Both the position numbers and the translations under genes were made by a program. From Asticcacaulis sp. UBA2476 (GTDB lineage: Bacteria > Pseudomonadota > Alphaproteobacteria > Caulobacterales > Caulobacteraceae): a stretch of DNA of 64,000 nt. The notes under the pieces were generated by a model. It ran no database searches. It was not told where the DNA came from and saw nothing but the letters and a program-made list of their open reading frames with translations. The stretch lies in contig DDPE01000039.1 in assembly GCA_002342035.1 (NCBI GenBank), positions 1-64,000 on the forward strand, written 5' to 3'. This document shows, piece after piece, positions 1 to 7,899 of the stretch. Position 1 is the first letter of the stretch. Each line of letters opens with the position of its first letter.

Positions 1-1
1 C

Positions 2-289
2 GCATCGGGCGGGGATATGGTGATCACCTGGCATCGCTGTGCCCGCTTTGGCGGTGACGGCTGGGAAGGTGAGCCGCCCCTGTGTGAAGAGGTTGAGGCC
101 TATCGTCTGCGCTTTTATCAAGGTGATGATTTACGGCGTGAGATTGAGGTGTCGGCGGAAAAATTCACCTATACGCCAGCGTGGCGCGAAGCTGATTATC
201 CGAGCGGATTTGACGCGGACAGCCGCCTTGACATCGCGCAAAAATCACAAATCTATGGATGGGGTTTGCCGCTTAGATTGACCTTATGA
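2..289 (+). CDS. C-terminal end of a gene transfer agent host-specificity/baseplate protein (partial)
   Basis: Only the last 95 codons are inside the window; the reading frame is open from base 2 and stops with TGA at 287-289. The end of the protein shows the pattern W-H-R-x-x-R-x-G-G-D-G-W, then P-L-x-E-E-x-E-A-Y, then an F-T-Y-T segment and a closing A-Q-K-S-x-x-Y-G-W-G stretch. From memory this is the fibronectin-like tail of the large TIM-barrel protein (ORF15 type) at the distal end of the alphaproteobacterial gene transfer agent cluster, which forms the tip of a phage-like particle. The rest of the cluster would lie to the left. Phage tail fibre is the alternative. No homology search was possible. 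Confidence 0.6.
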   Translation, partial: ASGGDMVITWHRCARFGGDGWEGEPPLCEEVEAYRLRFYQGDDLRREIEVSAEKFTYTPAWREADYPSGFDADSRLDIAQKSQIYGWGLPLRLTL

Positions 290-342
290 GGTAAAGCGCC
301 TAGCACAGCCCCTGATATATAGTTCCAGTATCCGGAGGCGGT

Positions 343-1311
343 GTGGCCACAGATCCTTATTCTGAATTGGGCGTCAAGCGTGACGCCAGTGCCGATGATA
401 TCCAGAAGGCGTTTCGCAAGCTGGCCAAGGAACTGCATCCTGACCGCAACCCTGGCAATAAGGTGGCCGAGGAGCGCTTTAAACGCGTCAGCGGTGCTTT
501 TGATTTTCTGAAAGACCCGGAAAAGCGCAAGAAGTTTGACCGTGGTGAGATCGATGCTGATGGCCGCGAAATCTATCGCCGCGCCGGGCCGGGAACCGGC
601 GGCGCTGCGGGCGCTTACGGTCAGGGCGGCAGCTTTGGCGGGGCGCGCGGTTCATTTGACGGCGTCGACCTAAACGACATTTTTGACATGTTTGGGGGCG
701 GCAGCCGGGGTGGTGGTGCAGGCGCAGGTTTCGGCGGGTTTGGCGGTGGTCAGGCCGCACCAGCCAAGGGCGCTGATCTTAAGGTCAAGCTCGATGTCGA
801 TCTGATGGATACCATCATCGGAAATACCCGGCGCGTGCTGTTTTCCGATGGCCGCACGGTTGATGTCAATATCCCCAAGGGCACCAAAGACGGCGCGACC
901 CTGCGCCTTAAGGGGCAGGGCGCGCCGTCACCCATGGGGCGCGGGCCTTCGGGCGATGCGCTGGTCGAAATCCGCGTCAATCCGCACCCGATCTTTCGTA
1001 TGGAGGGCTCCGACCTGCATATGGATTTGTTTGTGTCCATTCCCGATGCGGTGTTGGGCGGTAAGGTGCAGGCCAATACCCCTGATGGGCCGGTCAATGT
1101 GACTTTGGCTAAGGGTACCAATTCAGGTGGCGTGCTGCGGCTCAAAGGCCGGGGCGGGATTGATGCCAAAACCGGAAACCGCGGCGACCTGTTTGCCCAT
1201 ATCGTCGTGGCCCTGCCGGATGACATGGATGATGAACTGATTAAGTTCTGCGAAGACTGGCGCAAGGACGGCGGCTATGTGCCGTCGGTTACCGCATTCA
1301 AACGAAAATAA
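343..1311 (+). CDS. DnaJ-class co-chaperone (CbpA-like, no zinc finger)
   Basis: This is a cytosolic Hsp40 of 322 residues that would stimulate DnaK ATPase activity and pass unfolded clients to it. An N-terminal J domain (about residues 4-68) carries the diagnostic HPD at 32-34. A Gly/Phe-rich linker follows (about 80-145, with GGG and GFGG runs), then two beta-barrel client-binding domains (about 150-315). The four CxxCxGxG zinc repeats of true DnaJ are absent, which makes it a type II/CbpA-like protein. The start is GTG at 343 behind GGAGG at 334-338; no ATG is available. It stands alone between the phage-like tail gene and a signalling operon, so its regulation cannot be read from context. 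Confidence 0.88.
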   Translation: MATDPYSELGVKRDASADDIQKAFRKLAKELHPDRNPGNKVAEERFKRVSGAFDFLKDPEKRKKFDRGEIDADGREIYRRAGPGTGGAAGAYGQGGSFGGARGSFDGVDLNDIFDMFGGGSRGGGAGAGFGGFGGGQAAPAKGADLKVKLDVDLMDTIIGNTRRVLFSDGRTVDVNIPKGTKDGATLRLKGQGAPSPMGRGPSGDALVEIRVNPHPIFRMEGSDLHMDLFVSIPDAVLGGKVQANTPDGPVNVTLAKGTNSGGVLRLKGRGGIDAKTGNRGDLFAHIVVALPDDMDDELIKFCEDWRKDGGYVPSVTAFKRK

Positions 1312-1370
1312 ACTTACTCCCTATATATTGTTCAGCTAAGGTTCAGGTGTTCGGGGGTATCAATGACGCT

Positions 1371-1727
1371 ATGAAACAGGCAATTACCATTTTCTGTGCG
1401 CTTCTGGCGATGAGCTTGCCCTCAGTGGGGCAGGCGCAGGCTTTGCGGCTGGATGTCAGCGTGAGCGCGCCGATGTTGCTGGCTCAGAACTCGGATCGCC
1501 GGGACCGGGAGCGTCCCCGTGATGAGCGCCGCAGCGACAATAAGGACAGCGAACCGCGCCGTGATGACCGCCTTAATCGCGCCATCGCCATCGCCCAGTC
1601 TCGCGGGCGTGTGCTCGATGCCGGGCCTGAAAAAGGTGCCATATTCTGGGTGCGGGTGGCGACCGAACGCGGTCGCGTGGATTTTCTGGTCGATACCAAT
1701 TCCGGCCGTATAGTGGGTGAACGATAG
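1371..1727 (+). CDS. Small periplasmic PepSY-like protein encoded with a two-component system
   Basis: A 118-residue protein with a clean signal peptide (Lys-rich start, hydrophobic core, cleavage near A-Q-A at about 22-24), followed by a highly charged Arg/Asp linker (about 42-75). The compact C-terminal domain contains a V-L-D-A-x-P-E-x-G-x-x-F-W-V-R-V segment and ends near F-L-V-D-T-N-S-G-R-I, reminiscent of the PepSY fold. A GTG at 1347 would also open the frame, but ATG 1371 begins exactly at the signal peptide and is preferred. Its stop codon directly abuts the ATG of the response regulator, so the three genes form one operon. It could modulate the periplasmic sensor domain of the kinase; that role is inference. 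Confidence 0.7.
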   Translation: MKQAITIFCALLAMSLPSVGQAQALRLDVSVSAPMLLAQNSDRRDRERPRDERRSDNKDSEPRRDDRLNRAIAIAQSRGRVLDAGPEKGAIFWVRVATERGRVDFLVDTNSGRIVGER

Positions 1728-2408
1728 ATGCGCATACTTCTGGCCGAAGACGATCCCGACCTGTCGCGTCAACTTAAAACCTCATTGCAGGACGCGGGCT
1801 ATGTGGTCGATCATGCCCCTGACGGCGAAGAAGCCCATTTTCTGGGTGATACCGAACCCTATGACTGCGTGATCCTTGATCTGGGCCTGCCCAAGATTGA
1901 CGGCGTGTCGGTTCTGGAAAAATGGCGCCGCGACGGCAAGACGACGCCGGTTTTAATCCTGACGGCGCGCGGCGCCTGGTCGGATAAGGTGTCGGGCTTT
2001 GATGCCGGTGCCGATGATTATCTGACCAAGCCCTTTCATACCGAAGAACTGCTGGCGCGCTTAAGGGCGCTGGTGCGCCGCGCCGCCGGTCACGCGCAAC
2101 CCTTGCTGGTGTGTGGCGGGGTGCGCTTAGACCCACGGGCGGCACGGGCGTCGGTTAATGGCGAGCCGCTGCGGCTGACCTCGCTGGAATACCGTCTGCT
2201 GCATTATCTGATGATGCATCAGAACCGGGTCATTTCGCGCACCGAACTGGTTGAGCACCTCTATGATCAGGATTTCGACCGCGATTCTAACACCATCGAA
2301 GTGTTCATGGGCCGTCTGCGTAAGAAAATCGGCACCGACCGGATCGAGACTGTGCGGGGGTTGGGCTATCGCCTGAAACCGCTGGCCGATGAGGTCGCGG
2401 ACCTGTGA
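1728..2408 (+). CDS. PhoP-like response regulator (OmpR family)
   Basis: A DNA-binding response regulator of 226 residues. The receiver domain (1-about 115) has the acidic pair in A-E-D-D, the phospho-acceptor Asp in V-I-L-D-L-G-L-P, the conserved Thr in L-T-A-R and the Lys in L-T-K-P-F. A winged-helix OmpR/PhoB effector domain follows (about 125-220), ending in the typical G-R-L-R-K-K-I and V-R-G-L-G-Y-R-L. It would be phosphorylated by the kinase encoded immediately downstream, whose GTG start overlaps this stop codon (GTGA). The pairing with a kinase bearing a PhoQ-type H-box suggests a PhoP/PhoQ-like envelope or cation sensing system; the actual signal is unknown. Confidence 0.9.
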   Translation: MRILLAEDDPDLSRQLKTSLQDAGYVVDHAPDGEEAHFLGDTEPYDCVILDLGLPKIDGVSVLEKWRRDGKTTPVLILTARGAWSDKVSGFDAGADDYLTKPFHTEELLARLRALVRRAAGHAQPLLVCGGVRLDPRAARASVNGEPLRLTSLEYRLLHYLMMHQNRVISRTELVEHLYDQDFDRDSNTIEVFMGRLRKKIGTDRIETVRGLGYRLKPLADEVADL

Positions 2409-3859
2409 GCGATCCTGCTACGCCTGCGACATCGACGGGTTGGCTGGCGTCCTGGCTGAAGCGCAAGGTGTTCTGGGCGGATAGAACCTCGCAACCCGGT
2501 TCATTGGTCGGGCACCTGATCCGGCTGGCCAGCGTGTGGTTTATTCTGGCCTTAGTCGTCACATCAGTTACCCTGACCGGCTTTTTCCATCAGGCCCAGC
2601 TTGAGCGCTTTCAGCAGAATGTCGGGCAACTGGCTGACAATCTTTATTCCGATACCGACCTCGATATGGACGGTAAAATCGTTCCGCCGAGCTTTTTCGA
2701 TACCCGCACCCAGCGTGTCTATTCCGGCCTGTACTGGCAGGTCAGCGAAGTGGGCGCAAACGGTCAGGTTGTGGTTCAGTCGCGCTCACGATCGCTCTGG
2801 AACGATGATGTGCCCGTGCCGGCCGATGTGTTAGCCGACATTCGCGCGACGCCGGGCCGGGCCTCATTTTATGATGTGACGGGGCCGCAAGGGTCACCGC
2901 TTCGGGCGGCGGCCATCTATACCCTGATCAAGGGGCGGGCCTTTGTATTCGTGGCCGCCGAAGACCGCACGATGATGGATGCCGGGGTGCGCCGGTTCGG
3001 GTTTTTGATTGCCATCGCTATGGTCATTCTGGCGCTGGGGTCGCTGGCGGCGATCTTCCTGCAGGTGCGGATCGGCTTGCGGCCTCTTTTCCGGCTAACC
3101 GGTGAAATCCATGATGTGCGGGAGGGGCGCAAGGTGCGTCTCGATGGCCGTTATCCGACCGAAATCATGCCGGTGGCCAATCAGATCAATGGGTTTTTGG
3201 ATAGCAATCAGGAAGTGCTGGAGCGTCAGCGCACCCATGTCGGCAATCTGGCCCACGCGCTAAAAACACCACTGTCGGTGCTGCTGAGTTCGTCGCAGGA
3301 CGCGGATGAAAATCTGCCCGATATCGTCCGCCGTCAGACCGAGACCATGCGCGGTCAGGTCGATCACCACCTGCGCCGGGCGCGGGCGGCGGCACGGTCT
3401 CAGACCATGGGTGAGCGCACGCCCATTGAGCCGGTGCTGGATGAACTGGCCGTCACGCTGGAGCAGGTGTTCCGCGACAAAGACGTGGTCATTGACTGGC
3501 GTGCGCCGGAGGACTTGGCGTTCCGGGGTGAAAAACAGGATTTTCAGGAGATTATCGGCAACCTGATTGAAAACGCCTGCATCTGGTGCCGCAAGAATAT
3601 CCGTGTGACGGCGCTGGCCGAAACCGATGTGCCGTTCATGACGGTAACGGTCGAAGACGATGGCCCCGGTATGCCGGAGGAACGCTATGACGAGGTGCTC
3701 AAACGCGGGGCGCGGCTGGATGAAAGCGCACCGGGATCGGGGCTGGGGTTGAGTATTGTCGATGAACTGGCGCGGGCGTACGGGGGGGAACTGACGTTTG
3801 ATCGTGCCACGATCGGCGGGCTTAAGGTGACGCTGAAATTGCCGGGCGCGCGGGTGTAA
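2405..3859 (+). CDS. PhoQ-like membrane sensor histidine kinase
   Basis: A 484-residue inner-membrane kinase with two transmembrane helices (about 38-60 and 197-220) around a periplasmic sensor region of roughly 130 residues. A HAMP-like linker, a dimerisation domain with the PhoQ-style H-box H-x-L-K-T-P (phospho-accepting His284) and an ATPase domain follow, with N-box N-L-I-E-N-A, G1 box D-D-G-P-G-M and G2 box G-S-G-L-G-L-S. It starts at GTG 2405, overlapping the regulator gene by four bases, so translation is probably coupled. It would phosphorylate the regulator at 1728. The adjoining periplasmic protein at 1371 may be its accessory factor, which is inference. Confidence 0.88.
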   Translation: MSDPATPATSTGWLASWLKRKVFWADRTSQPGSLVGHLIRLASVWFILALVVTSVTLTGFFHQAQLERFQQNVGQLADNLYSDTDLDMDGKIVPPSFFDTRTQRVYSGLYWQVSEVGANGQVVVQSRSRSLWNDDVPVPADVLADIRATPGRASFYDVTGPQGSPLRAAAIYTLIKGRAFVFVAAEDRTMMDAGVRRFGFLIAIAMVILALGSLAAIFLQVRIGLRPLFRLTGEIHDVREGRKVRLDGRYPTEIMPVANQINGFLDSNQEVLERQRTHVGNLAHALKTPLSVLLSSSQDADENLPDIVRRQTETMRGQVDHHLRRARAAARSQTMGERTPIEPVLDELAVTLEQVFRDKDVVIDWRAPEDLAFRGEKQDFQEIIGNLIENACIWCRKNIRVTALAETDVPFMTVTVEDDGPGMPEERYDEVLKRGARLDESAPGSGLGLSIVDELARAYGGELTFDRATIGGLKVTLKLPGARV

Positions 3860-3866
3860 AATTATA

Positions 3867-3923
3867 CTCCCCCAACTTGCTGGGGGAGGTGGATCGGCAC
3901 TTAAGCGACGAGACGGAGGGGGG
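3867..3923 (+). repeat. Dispersed GC-rich hairpin repeat, copy 1a
   Basis: It starts seven bases after the kinase stop codon. It consists of a stem-loop with arms CTCCCCCA/TGGGGGAG, then GTGGATCGGC, then a segment ending GACGAGACGGAGGGG. Bases 3883-3921 reappear in inverted orientation at 4542-4580 with two mismatches by eye. Confidence 0.85.
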
Positions 3924-3945
3924 TATTTGCGCCGTCGTTGGCCCC

Positions 3946-4008
3946 CACCACCACATCTCATCGCTGTGCGATTTCGTGCGGTCCCCCTCCCCAACGAGTT
4001 GGGGAGGT
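3946..4008 (+). repeat. Dispersed repeat, long module B (copy 1)
   Basis: A 63-base module that begins with a CCACCACCAC run, contains an imperfect ATCGC/GCGAT hairpin and ends in a CCTCCCCAAC/GTTGGGGAGG stem-loop. The same module occurs in reverse orientation at 7796-7861 with about three differences by eye. Together with copy 1a it forms the left border of the Cys-rich gene at 4023-4436. Confidence 0.85.
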
Positions 4009-4022
4009 AAAGTATTGGCGTA

Positions 4023-4436
4023 TCAATCTGAGATTTGGATAATACTAGCGGACTCAGGTAAGAAGCGGACTTCAGCTTGCGTCCAGCAGTCACTCCATTC
4101 CGTACCGACTATAGTGCCGCATGAGCACGCACGATTATTGCCGTCATTGCCATCCGAGCCACAGCAGCCATAGTCATTTCCGAAGCTATGTATCTGGTCT
4201 CTGATTACATCTTTCGGGTGTGCAGAAATAGCTCCGGCAGGAGAAATATGTCGCCGGATTGTATTCCCATCGGGGTAATATACAGGCACTGAGTCCTCGA
4301 CTTCCCATTGAACAATGAAGCCTTCAGGCACGGGTGACTCAGTGTCCTGACAATAGGGGCCATATTGTGTGAATGGTGCCACTTTAACCGGAGTGGTCAA
4401 ATCTGAACCGCATGATGCGCATACCAATTTCAACAT
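4023..4436 (-). CDS. Cysteine-rich hypothetical protein, possible zinc binder
   Basis: The gene encodes 137 residues with eight cysteines: C6-x-x-C9 at the N terminus, C29, the pair C91-C92, C104-x-C106 and C117. There is no signal peptide or membrane segment. The N-terminal C-A-S-C-G looks like the first half of a zinc ribbon, and the C-terminal cluster could supply further ligands. I do not recognise the family. Its base composition is lower in GC than its neighbours, and it is bracketed by inverted copies of the dispersed repeat (3867-4008 and 4541-4599), which suggests a transferred passenger. It is transcribed against both neighbours, so it has its own promoter, probably within 4437-4540. 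Confidence 0.6.
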   Translation of the reverse strand: MLKLVCASCGSDLTTPVKVAPFTQYGPYCQDTESPVPEGFIVQWEVEDSVPVYYPDGNTIRRHISPAGAISAHPKDVIRDQIHSFGNDYGCCGSDGNDGNNRACSCGTIVGTEWSDCWTQAEVRFLPESASIIQISD

Positions 4437-4540
4437 GAACCGGTTTGACCCTTAATGTTAGCGATCACTTTAGTTTAGCGGTAAATTAGGTTGTTTATTA
4501 GTTTACAGCAATGATCTTAGACCATTAAACCACTCTGATT

Positions 4541-4599
4541 ACCCCTCCGTCTCGTCGCTTACGCGCCGATCCACCTCCCCACTTCGTAGGGAGGAGAAG
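4541..4599 (-). repeat. Dispersed GC-rich hairpin repeat, copy 2
   Basis: This is the reverse-orientation partner of copy 1a, with CCCCTCCGTCTCGTCGC first and the CTCCC stem-loop last. The remaining gap up to 4720 holds a further palindrome, AAGGGGGC/GCCCCCTT, near 4634-4651, and presumably the promoter of the next gene. Confidence 0.82.
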
Positions 4600-4720
4600 T
4601 GCCGCCGCCGCAACCCGCGCCCAGTTCCGGGTCAAGGGGGCTCGCCCCCTTGATTATCCGACTGTTAACCCTGTGCGGGCCATAGTTGGCGCGAAATCTT
4701 AGTCTGAGTACCGCCCCTTC

Positions 4721-6088
4721 ATGTCCAATATCCCGCCCCAGAAGCTTAGTCTGGTCAAAGGCCTGGTGAAAACCATGCCTATCGGGGCTTTGCGCACGCT
4801 GGATAAGGCGCTGGCTTTGTCGCGCGACGCCAAGATGAAGCAGGTGCGCGGGCTGGTGCTGCTGGAGCTTGAGGCGCGGCACGTCCGCGACCTGGTGTTT
4901 GAGCCATATTTAGCGCTGTTTCAGCCGCGCGAGGACGGGCTGGATGCCGAAGTGTTTCCGAACTGGTTGCTGAACAATCTGTGGCGGGAACTGCAAACCA
5001 ATGAGGTGCAGTTGTGCGGTGAGGCCGGCATGGCGGCGCGCAGTCTTCGGGATGACGACCCGACGCCAGTGCCATTTTTCCGGCTGGTGACGGCAGGGGC
5101 GCGGATACTGCGCGATGACCCCTTAAGTGTGGTGCCAAAGGGCCATGATGAGCGTGATCTGCGTGAGATTTCGGAATTTGCAAATTACCTCGATCTGCAC
5201 CGGCTGCTTAGGCAGTACCTGAACCGGCTGCCCGATTGGATGGGACGGATTGATGCTGAAAAGGCCGCGACCCTCCGGCTGTGGTACAAGGACGCCTGCG
5301 CGTTCTCTGAGGACGCCGGGGTGCGCTTCATTGAGGCGATCTTCGCCAATATGGACGACGGGGCGATGATCATCAAGATTATCGCCACCGTCGCTGACCG
5401 CCCGAACGACCGCTTTCTGGCTGAGTCAGAACTGGCCGATTTCGGGGAGCGTATTCTGCTGCTGGCCGAGGAACGCACCGATACTTTCAAGCGGCTGATG
5501 AACAGCAAATCCAAAGACTTAGGCTTTATGGCCACGGCCGGGGCGGACATATCGCGCTGTCTGATGGCGCTGTCCGGGCTTGAGCAATATATCGAACTGG
5601 CCCGCGACGGGCCGTGGGGCAAACGAGTCGCCGCCGCCCACAAAACCATTGCCGAACTGGTCGAAGGGCGCCTGAAAACGGCGGCGGGTCTTATTCAGGG
5701 TGCCCTGCCGATGAAGTCAGAAAAGGTCAGCGGGCGGGTGCGCAAGGACTATCCCGATGTGCGCACGCCGATGGATGAAGCGGCGACCACCAATGCCAAG
5801 GCTATCCTGACTTTCCTGAAAGATATCAAGCACACCGCCGCAAACGGTGGTTATGCCTCGCTGCTGACCAAGACGGTGCAGGAGGTTGAGATGGTCATTG
5901 ATGGTTACATGGACGACCTGATCAGCATCGCCAATCACGATGCGGGGCTGGATGTGGACGCGGTCATGACCCTGTTTGAAGGGGTGATTGACCTGATCGA
6001 CACTCTGTTTGGTGAGGAGCGGGCGGTGCTGGCGCGGCGTCGTGTCGCATCATCGGATTTGCTTAATCCGTCAAAATCGGTTGCCTGA
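4721..6088 (+). CDS. Conserved hypothetical protein, alpha-helical, 455 residues
   Basis: A soluble, predominantly helical protein without signal peptide, membrane segment or recognisable catalytic motif. Sequence character is even along its length: leucine-rich amphipathic helices with many acidic residues and frequent R-D-x-x and L-x-x-L patterns, and a segment near residues 335-360 rich in charged residues that may be a linker between two helical lobes. Codon use matches the surrounding core genes, so it looks native. It precedes the cytochrome c maturation genes on the same strand with a 58-base gap and may be co-transcribed with them. I do not know the family; lineage-restricted conservation is only a guess. 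Confidence 0.75.
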   Translation: MSNIPPQKLSLVKGLVKTMPIGALRTLDKALALSRDAKMKQVRGLVLLELEARHVRDLVFEPYLALFQPREDGLDAEVFPNWLLNNLWRELQTNEVQLCGEAGMAARSLRDDDPTPVPFFRLVTAGARILRDDPLSVVPKGHDERDLREISEFANYLDLHRLLRQYLNRLPDWMGRIDAEKAATLRLWYKDACAFSEDAGVRFIEAIFANMDDGAMIIKIIATVADRPNDRFLAESELADFGERILLLAEERTDTFKRLMNSKSKDLGFMATAGADISRCLMALSGLEQYIELARDGPWGKRVAAAHKTIAELVEGRLKTAAGLIQGALPMKSEKVSGRVRKDYPDVRTPMDEAATTNAKAILTFLKDIKHTAANGGYASLLTKTVQEVEMVIDGYMDDLISIANHDAGLDVDAVMTLFEGVIDLIDTLFGEERAVLARRRVASSDLLNPSKSVA

Positions 6089-6146
6089 GGCCGCTAAATT
6101 GGTGTTAAAGCCAAGGTTTGAGCGCAATCAGTCAGTATGAGCGGGC

Positions 6147-7226
6147 ATGATCCTGTTTTCAGTTATCGCGGCGGCTTTGAGCGGGGCGGTGTTCGCCGTG
6201 GCCGTGCTGTGGCTGAAAGGCCGTGCGCCGGTGTCGGACCTTAGCCGTGGAAAGGCGCTCTATGCCCGCTTTGTGGACGATGTGGATCGAAGACTTGAGC
6301 GCGGGCAGATCGAGGCCGATTTGGCGCTTGAGGAAAAGGCTGAGGCCGGGCGGGCTTTGCTCAAGGCCGCGCGCGATCATGGCGAGGCGACAGCCCCTCT
6401 GAAACCTGCGGTCGTTATGGCGGGTGCCGCGGTAGTGGCGGCGCTGAGTTTTGGGCTTTATGTGGTTGTTGGGATGCCCGGCTATCCCGATCAGCCCTAT
6501 GCGCAGCGGCTTGCGGCGTGGACCGCTATGGCTCAGACCAACCCCGACGCCCTGCCGCCAAAACCCATGTCAGAGGTGCTGAAAGCGCGCGCTGACGATC
6601 ACAAAAATGATGCCGGCTACTGGCAGCAACTGGGCCGTCATCAGGTCATGGCCGGTGACTATTTCGACGGGGCGCGGTCCCTTGAAACATCGGTAAGGCT
6701 CGATCCGAAGCGGGCCGAAGGCTGGTCGGATTTTGGCGAAGCGTTGGTGCTGGCGGCGGATGGTGTGGCCGATGACAGCGCGCGCAAAGCCTTTGCTGAG
6801 GCGTTGATGCGCGATCCGAATGATATCTCCGGGCTTTATTATACGGCCAGAATTTTGCGTGACGATGGCCGGTTTGATGAGGCGAAAGTCGCGTTCGATA
6901 AGGTATCGGCGCAACTGCCTGTCGGTGATCCGCGTCGAGAGACGATTGCGGCAGATATGGCCTCACTGGATGAGGCCCGCGCCACGCAAGGTCAGGTCAG
7001 CGCCCAGATTCAGGGCATGGTCGATAACCTGAGCGCGCGGCTGAAAACTGAGCCCAATGATCCTGATGGCTGGGCGCGGCTTTTGCGGGCGCACCGGGTG
7101 CTGAAAGATCAGACTGCGGAGGCGCAGACCCTTAGCGCTATTCGCGCCCAGTATAAAAACAATCCCGATCAGGTGGCGGCTATTTTAGATAAAGCCAAAG
7201 CCCCGGTCGGTCGTGAGAGTGGGTGA
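6147..7226 (+). CDS. ccmI: Cytochrome c maturation protein CcmI (CycH)
   Basis: A 359-residue inner-membrane protein that captures apocytochrome c and presents it to the CcmF/CcmH haem lyase. Two membrane helices (about 1-23 and 86-110) flank a cytoplasmic segment with a leucine-zipper-like charged region; the rest is periplasmic and TPR-like (about 150-355), with repeats of the form A-x-x-x-x-x-P-x-x-x-x-G-x-x-x-L such as Y-W-Q-Q-L-G-R-H and L-D-P-K-R-A-E-G-W. It is the first gene of the rhizobial-type cycHJKL order found here. ccmE follows directly. Confidence 0.9.
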   Translation: MILFSVIAAALSGAVFAVAVLWLKGRAPVSDLSRGKALYARFVDDVDRRLERGQIEADLALEEKAEAGRALLKAARDHGEATAPLKPAVVMAGAAVVAALSFGLYVVVGMPGYPDQPYAQRLAAWTAMAQTNPDALPPKPMSEVLKARADDHKNDAGYWQQLGRHQVMAGDYFDGARSLETSVRLDPKRAEGWSDFGEALVLAADGVADDSARKAFAEALMRDPNDISGLYYTARILRDDGRFDEAKVAFDKVSAQLPVGDPRRETIAADMASLDEARATQGQVSAQIQGMVDNLSARLKTEPNDPDGWARLLRAHRVLKDQTAEAQTLSAIRAQYKNNPDQVAAILDKAKAPVGRESG

Positions 7227-7230
7227 GGGT

Positions 7231-7716
7231 ATGGGTTTTTGGCCAAAATCAATCAAGGCGCGCCGGCGTTTGACGCTGTTTTTGTGGGTGGCACCGATCC
7301 TGATCGCGGCGGTGGGGCTGACGCTCTATGCCCTGCGCGATTCCGTGGTTTATTTCTACACACCGGGGCAGGCGGTGGCGGCGGGTGCGCCGCTCCATAC
7401 CACCATGCGTTTGGGCGGGCTTGTGGCTCCGGGATCGGTGGTGAAAAACCCCGATGGCTCGGTTACGTTTGAAATCATGGATAACCTTGATGCCATGACC
7501 GTCACCTATCAGGGCGATCTGCCAGACCTGTTCCGCGAAGGCCAGGGCGTGGTGTGCGAAGGCCAGTTGACGCAGGCCAAGGCGTTTAAGGCCCGGGCCG
7601 TTCTGGCCAAACATGACGAAACCTACATGCCCAAGGAAGTGACCAAGGCGCTGAAAGAACAGGGCGAATGGCGGCCGGAATCTGGGGATGCTGCGGTTAA
7701 GGCGGGGGGATTTTAA
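7231..7716 (+). CDS. ccmE: Periplasmic haem chaperone CcmE (CycJ)
   Basis: It binds haem covalently on the periplasmic side and carries it to the CcmF lyase. The 161-residue protein has an N-terminal signal anchor (about 14-34), an OB-fold body and the haem-attachment motif L-A-K-H-D-E-x-Y with His128 and Tyr132. ATG 7231 is preferred: it lies four bases after the ccmI stop and begins with the usual short basic tail before the anchor. GTG 7213 would add six residues and overlap ccmI. The gap to ccmF is filled by two repeat modules. Confidence 0.92.
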   Translation: MGFWPKSIKARRRLTLFLWVAPILIAAVGLTLYALRDSVVYFYTPGQAVAAGAPLHTTMRLGGLVAPGSVVKNPDGSVTFEIMDNLDAMTVTYQGDLPDLFREGQGVVCEGQLTQAKAFKARAVLAKHDETYMPKEVTKALKEQGEWRPESGDAAVKAGGF

Positions 7717-7726
7717 GATGCTGTTG

Positions 7727-7780
7727 GCCCCCCTCCGTCTGGCCTGCGGCCATCCACCTCCCCCAAACAAGTTGGGGGAG
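7727..7780 (-). repeat. Dispersed GC-rich hairpin repeat, copy 3a
   Basis: Located in the ccmE-ccmF gap. It has the CCCCCCTCCGTCT head, the small palindrome GGCCTGCGGCC, then CCACC and the stem-loop CTCCCCCAAA/GTTGGGGGAG. Orientation is opposite to copy 1a. Confidence 0.83.
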
Positions 7781-7795
7781 TATAAATCTATTATA

Positions 7796-7861
7796 CCTCC
7801 CCAACTCGTTGGGGAGGGGGACCGCACGAAATCGCGCAGCGATAAGATGCGGTGGTGGTGG
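7796..7861 (-). repeat. Dispersed repeat, long module B (copy 2)
   Basis: An inverted near-identical copy of the module at 3946-4008. Fifteen bases (7781-7795), including a TATAAATCTATTATA palindrome, separate it from copy 3a. It ends about 40 bases before the ccmF start, inside what should be one operon. Confidence 0.85.
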
Positions 7862-7899
7862 CATGACACAGGCCGTTCCAATGCGCAGGTGTTCGCATC

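Noticed and set aside
3260..4093. Minus-strand frame of 277 codons opposite the PhoQ-like kinase
   Set aside because: It overlaps a well-supported kinase and a repeat, is rich in Arg, Pro and His in the manner of antisense frames in high-GC DNA, and has no recognisable domain.
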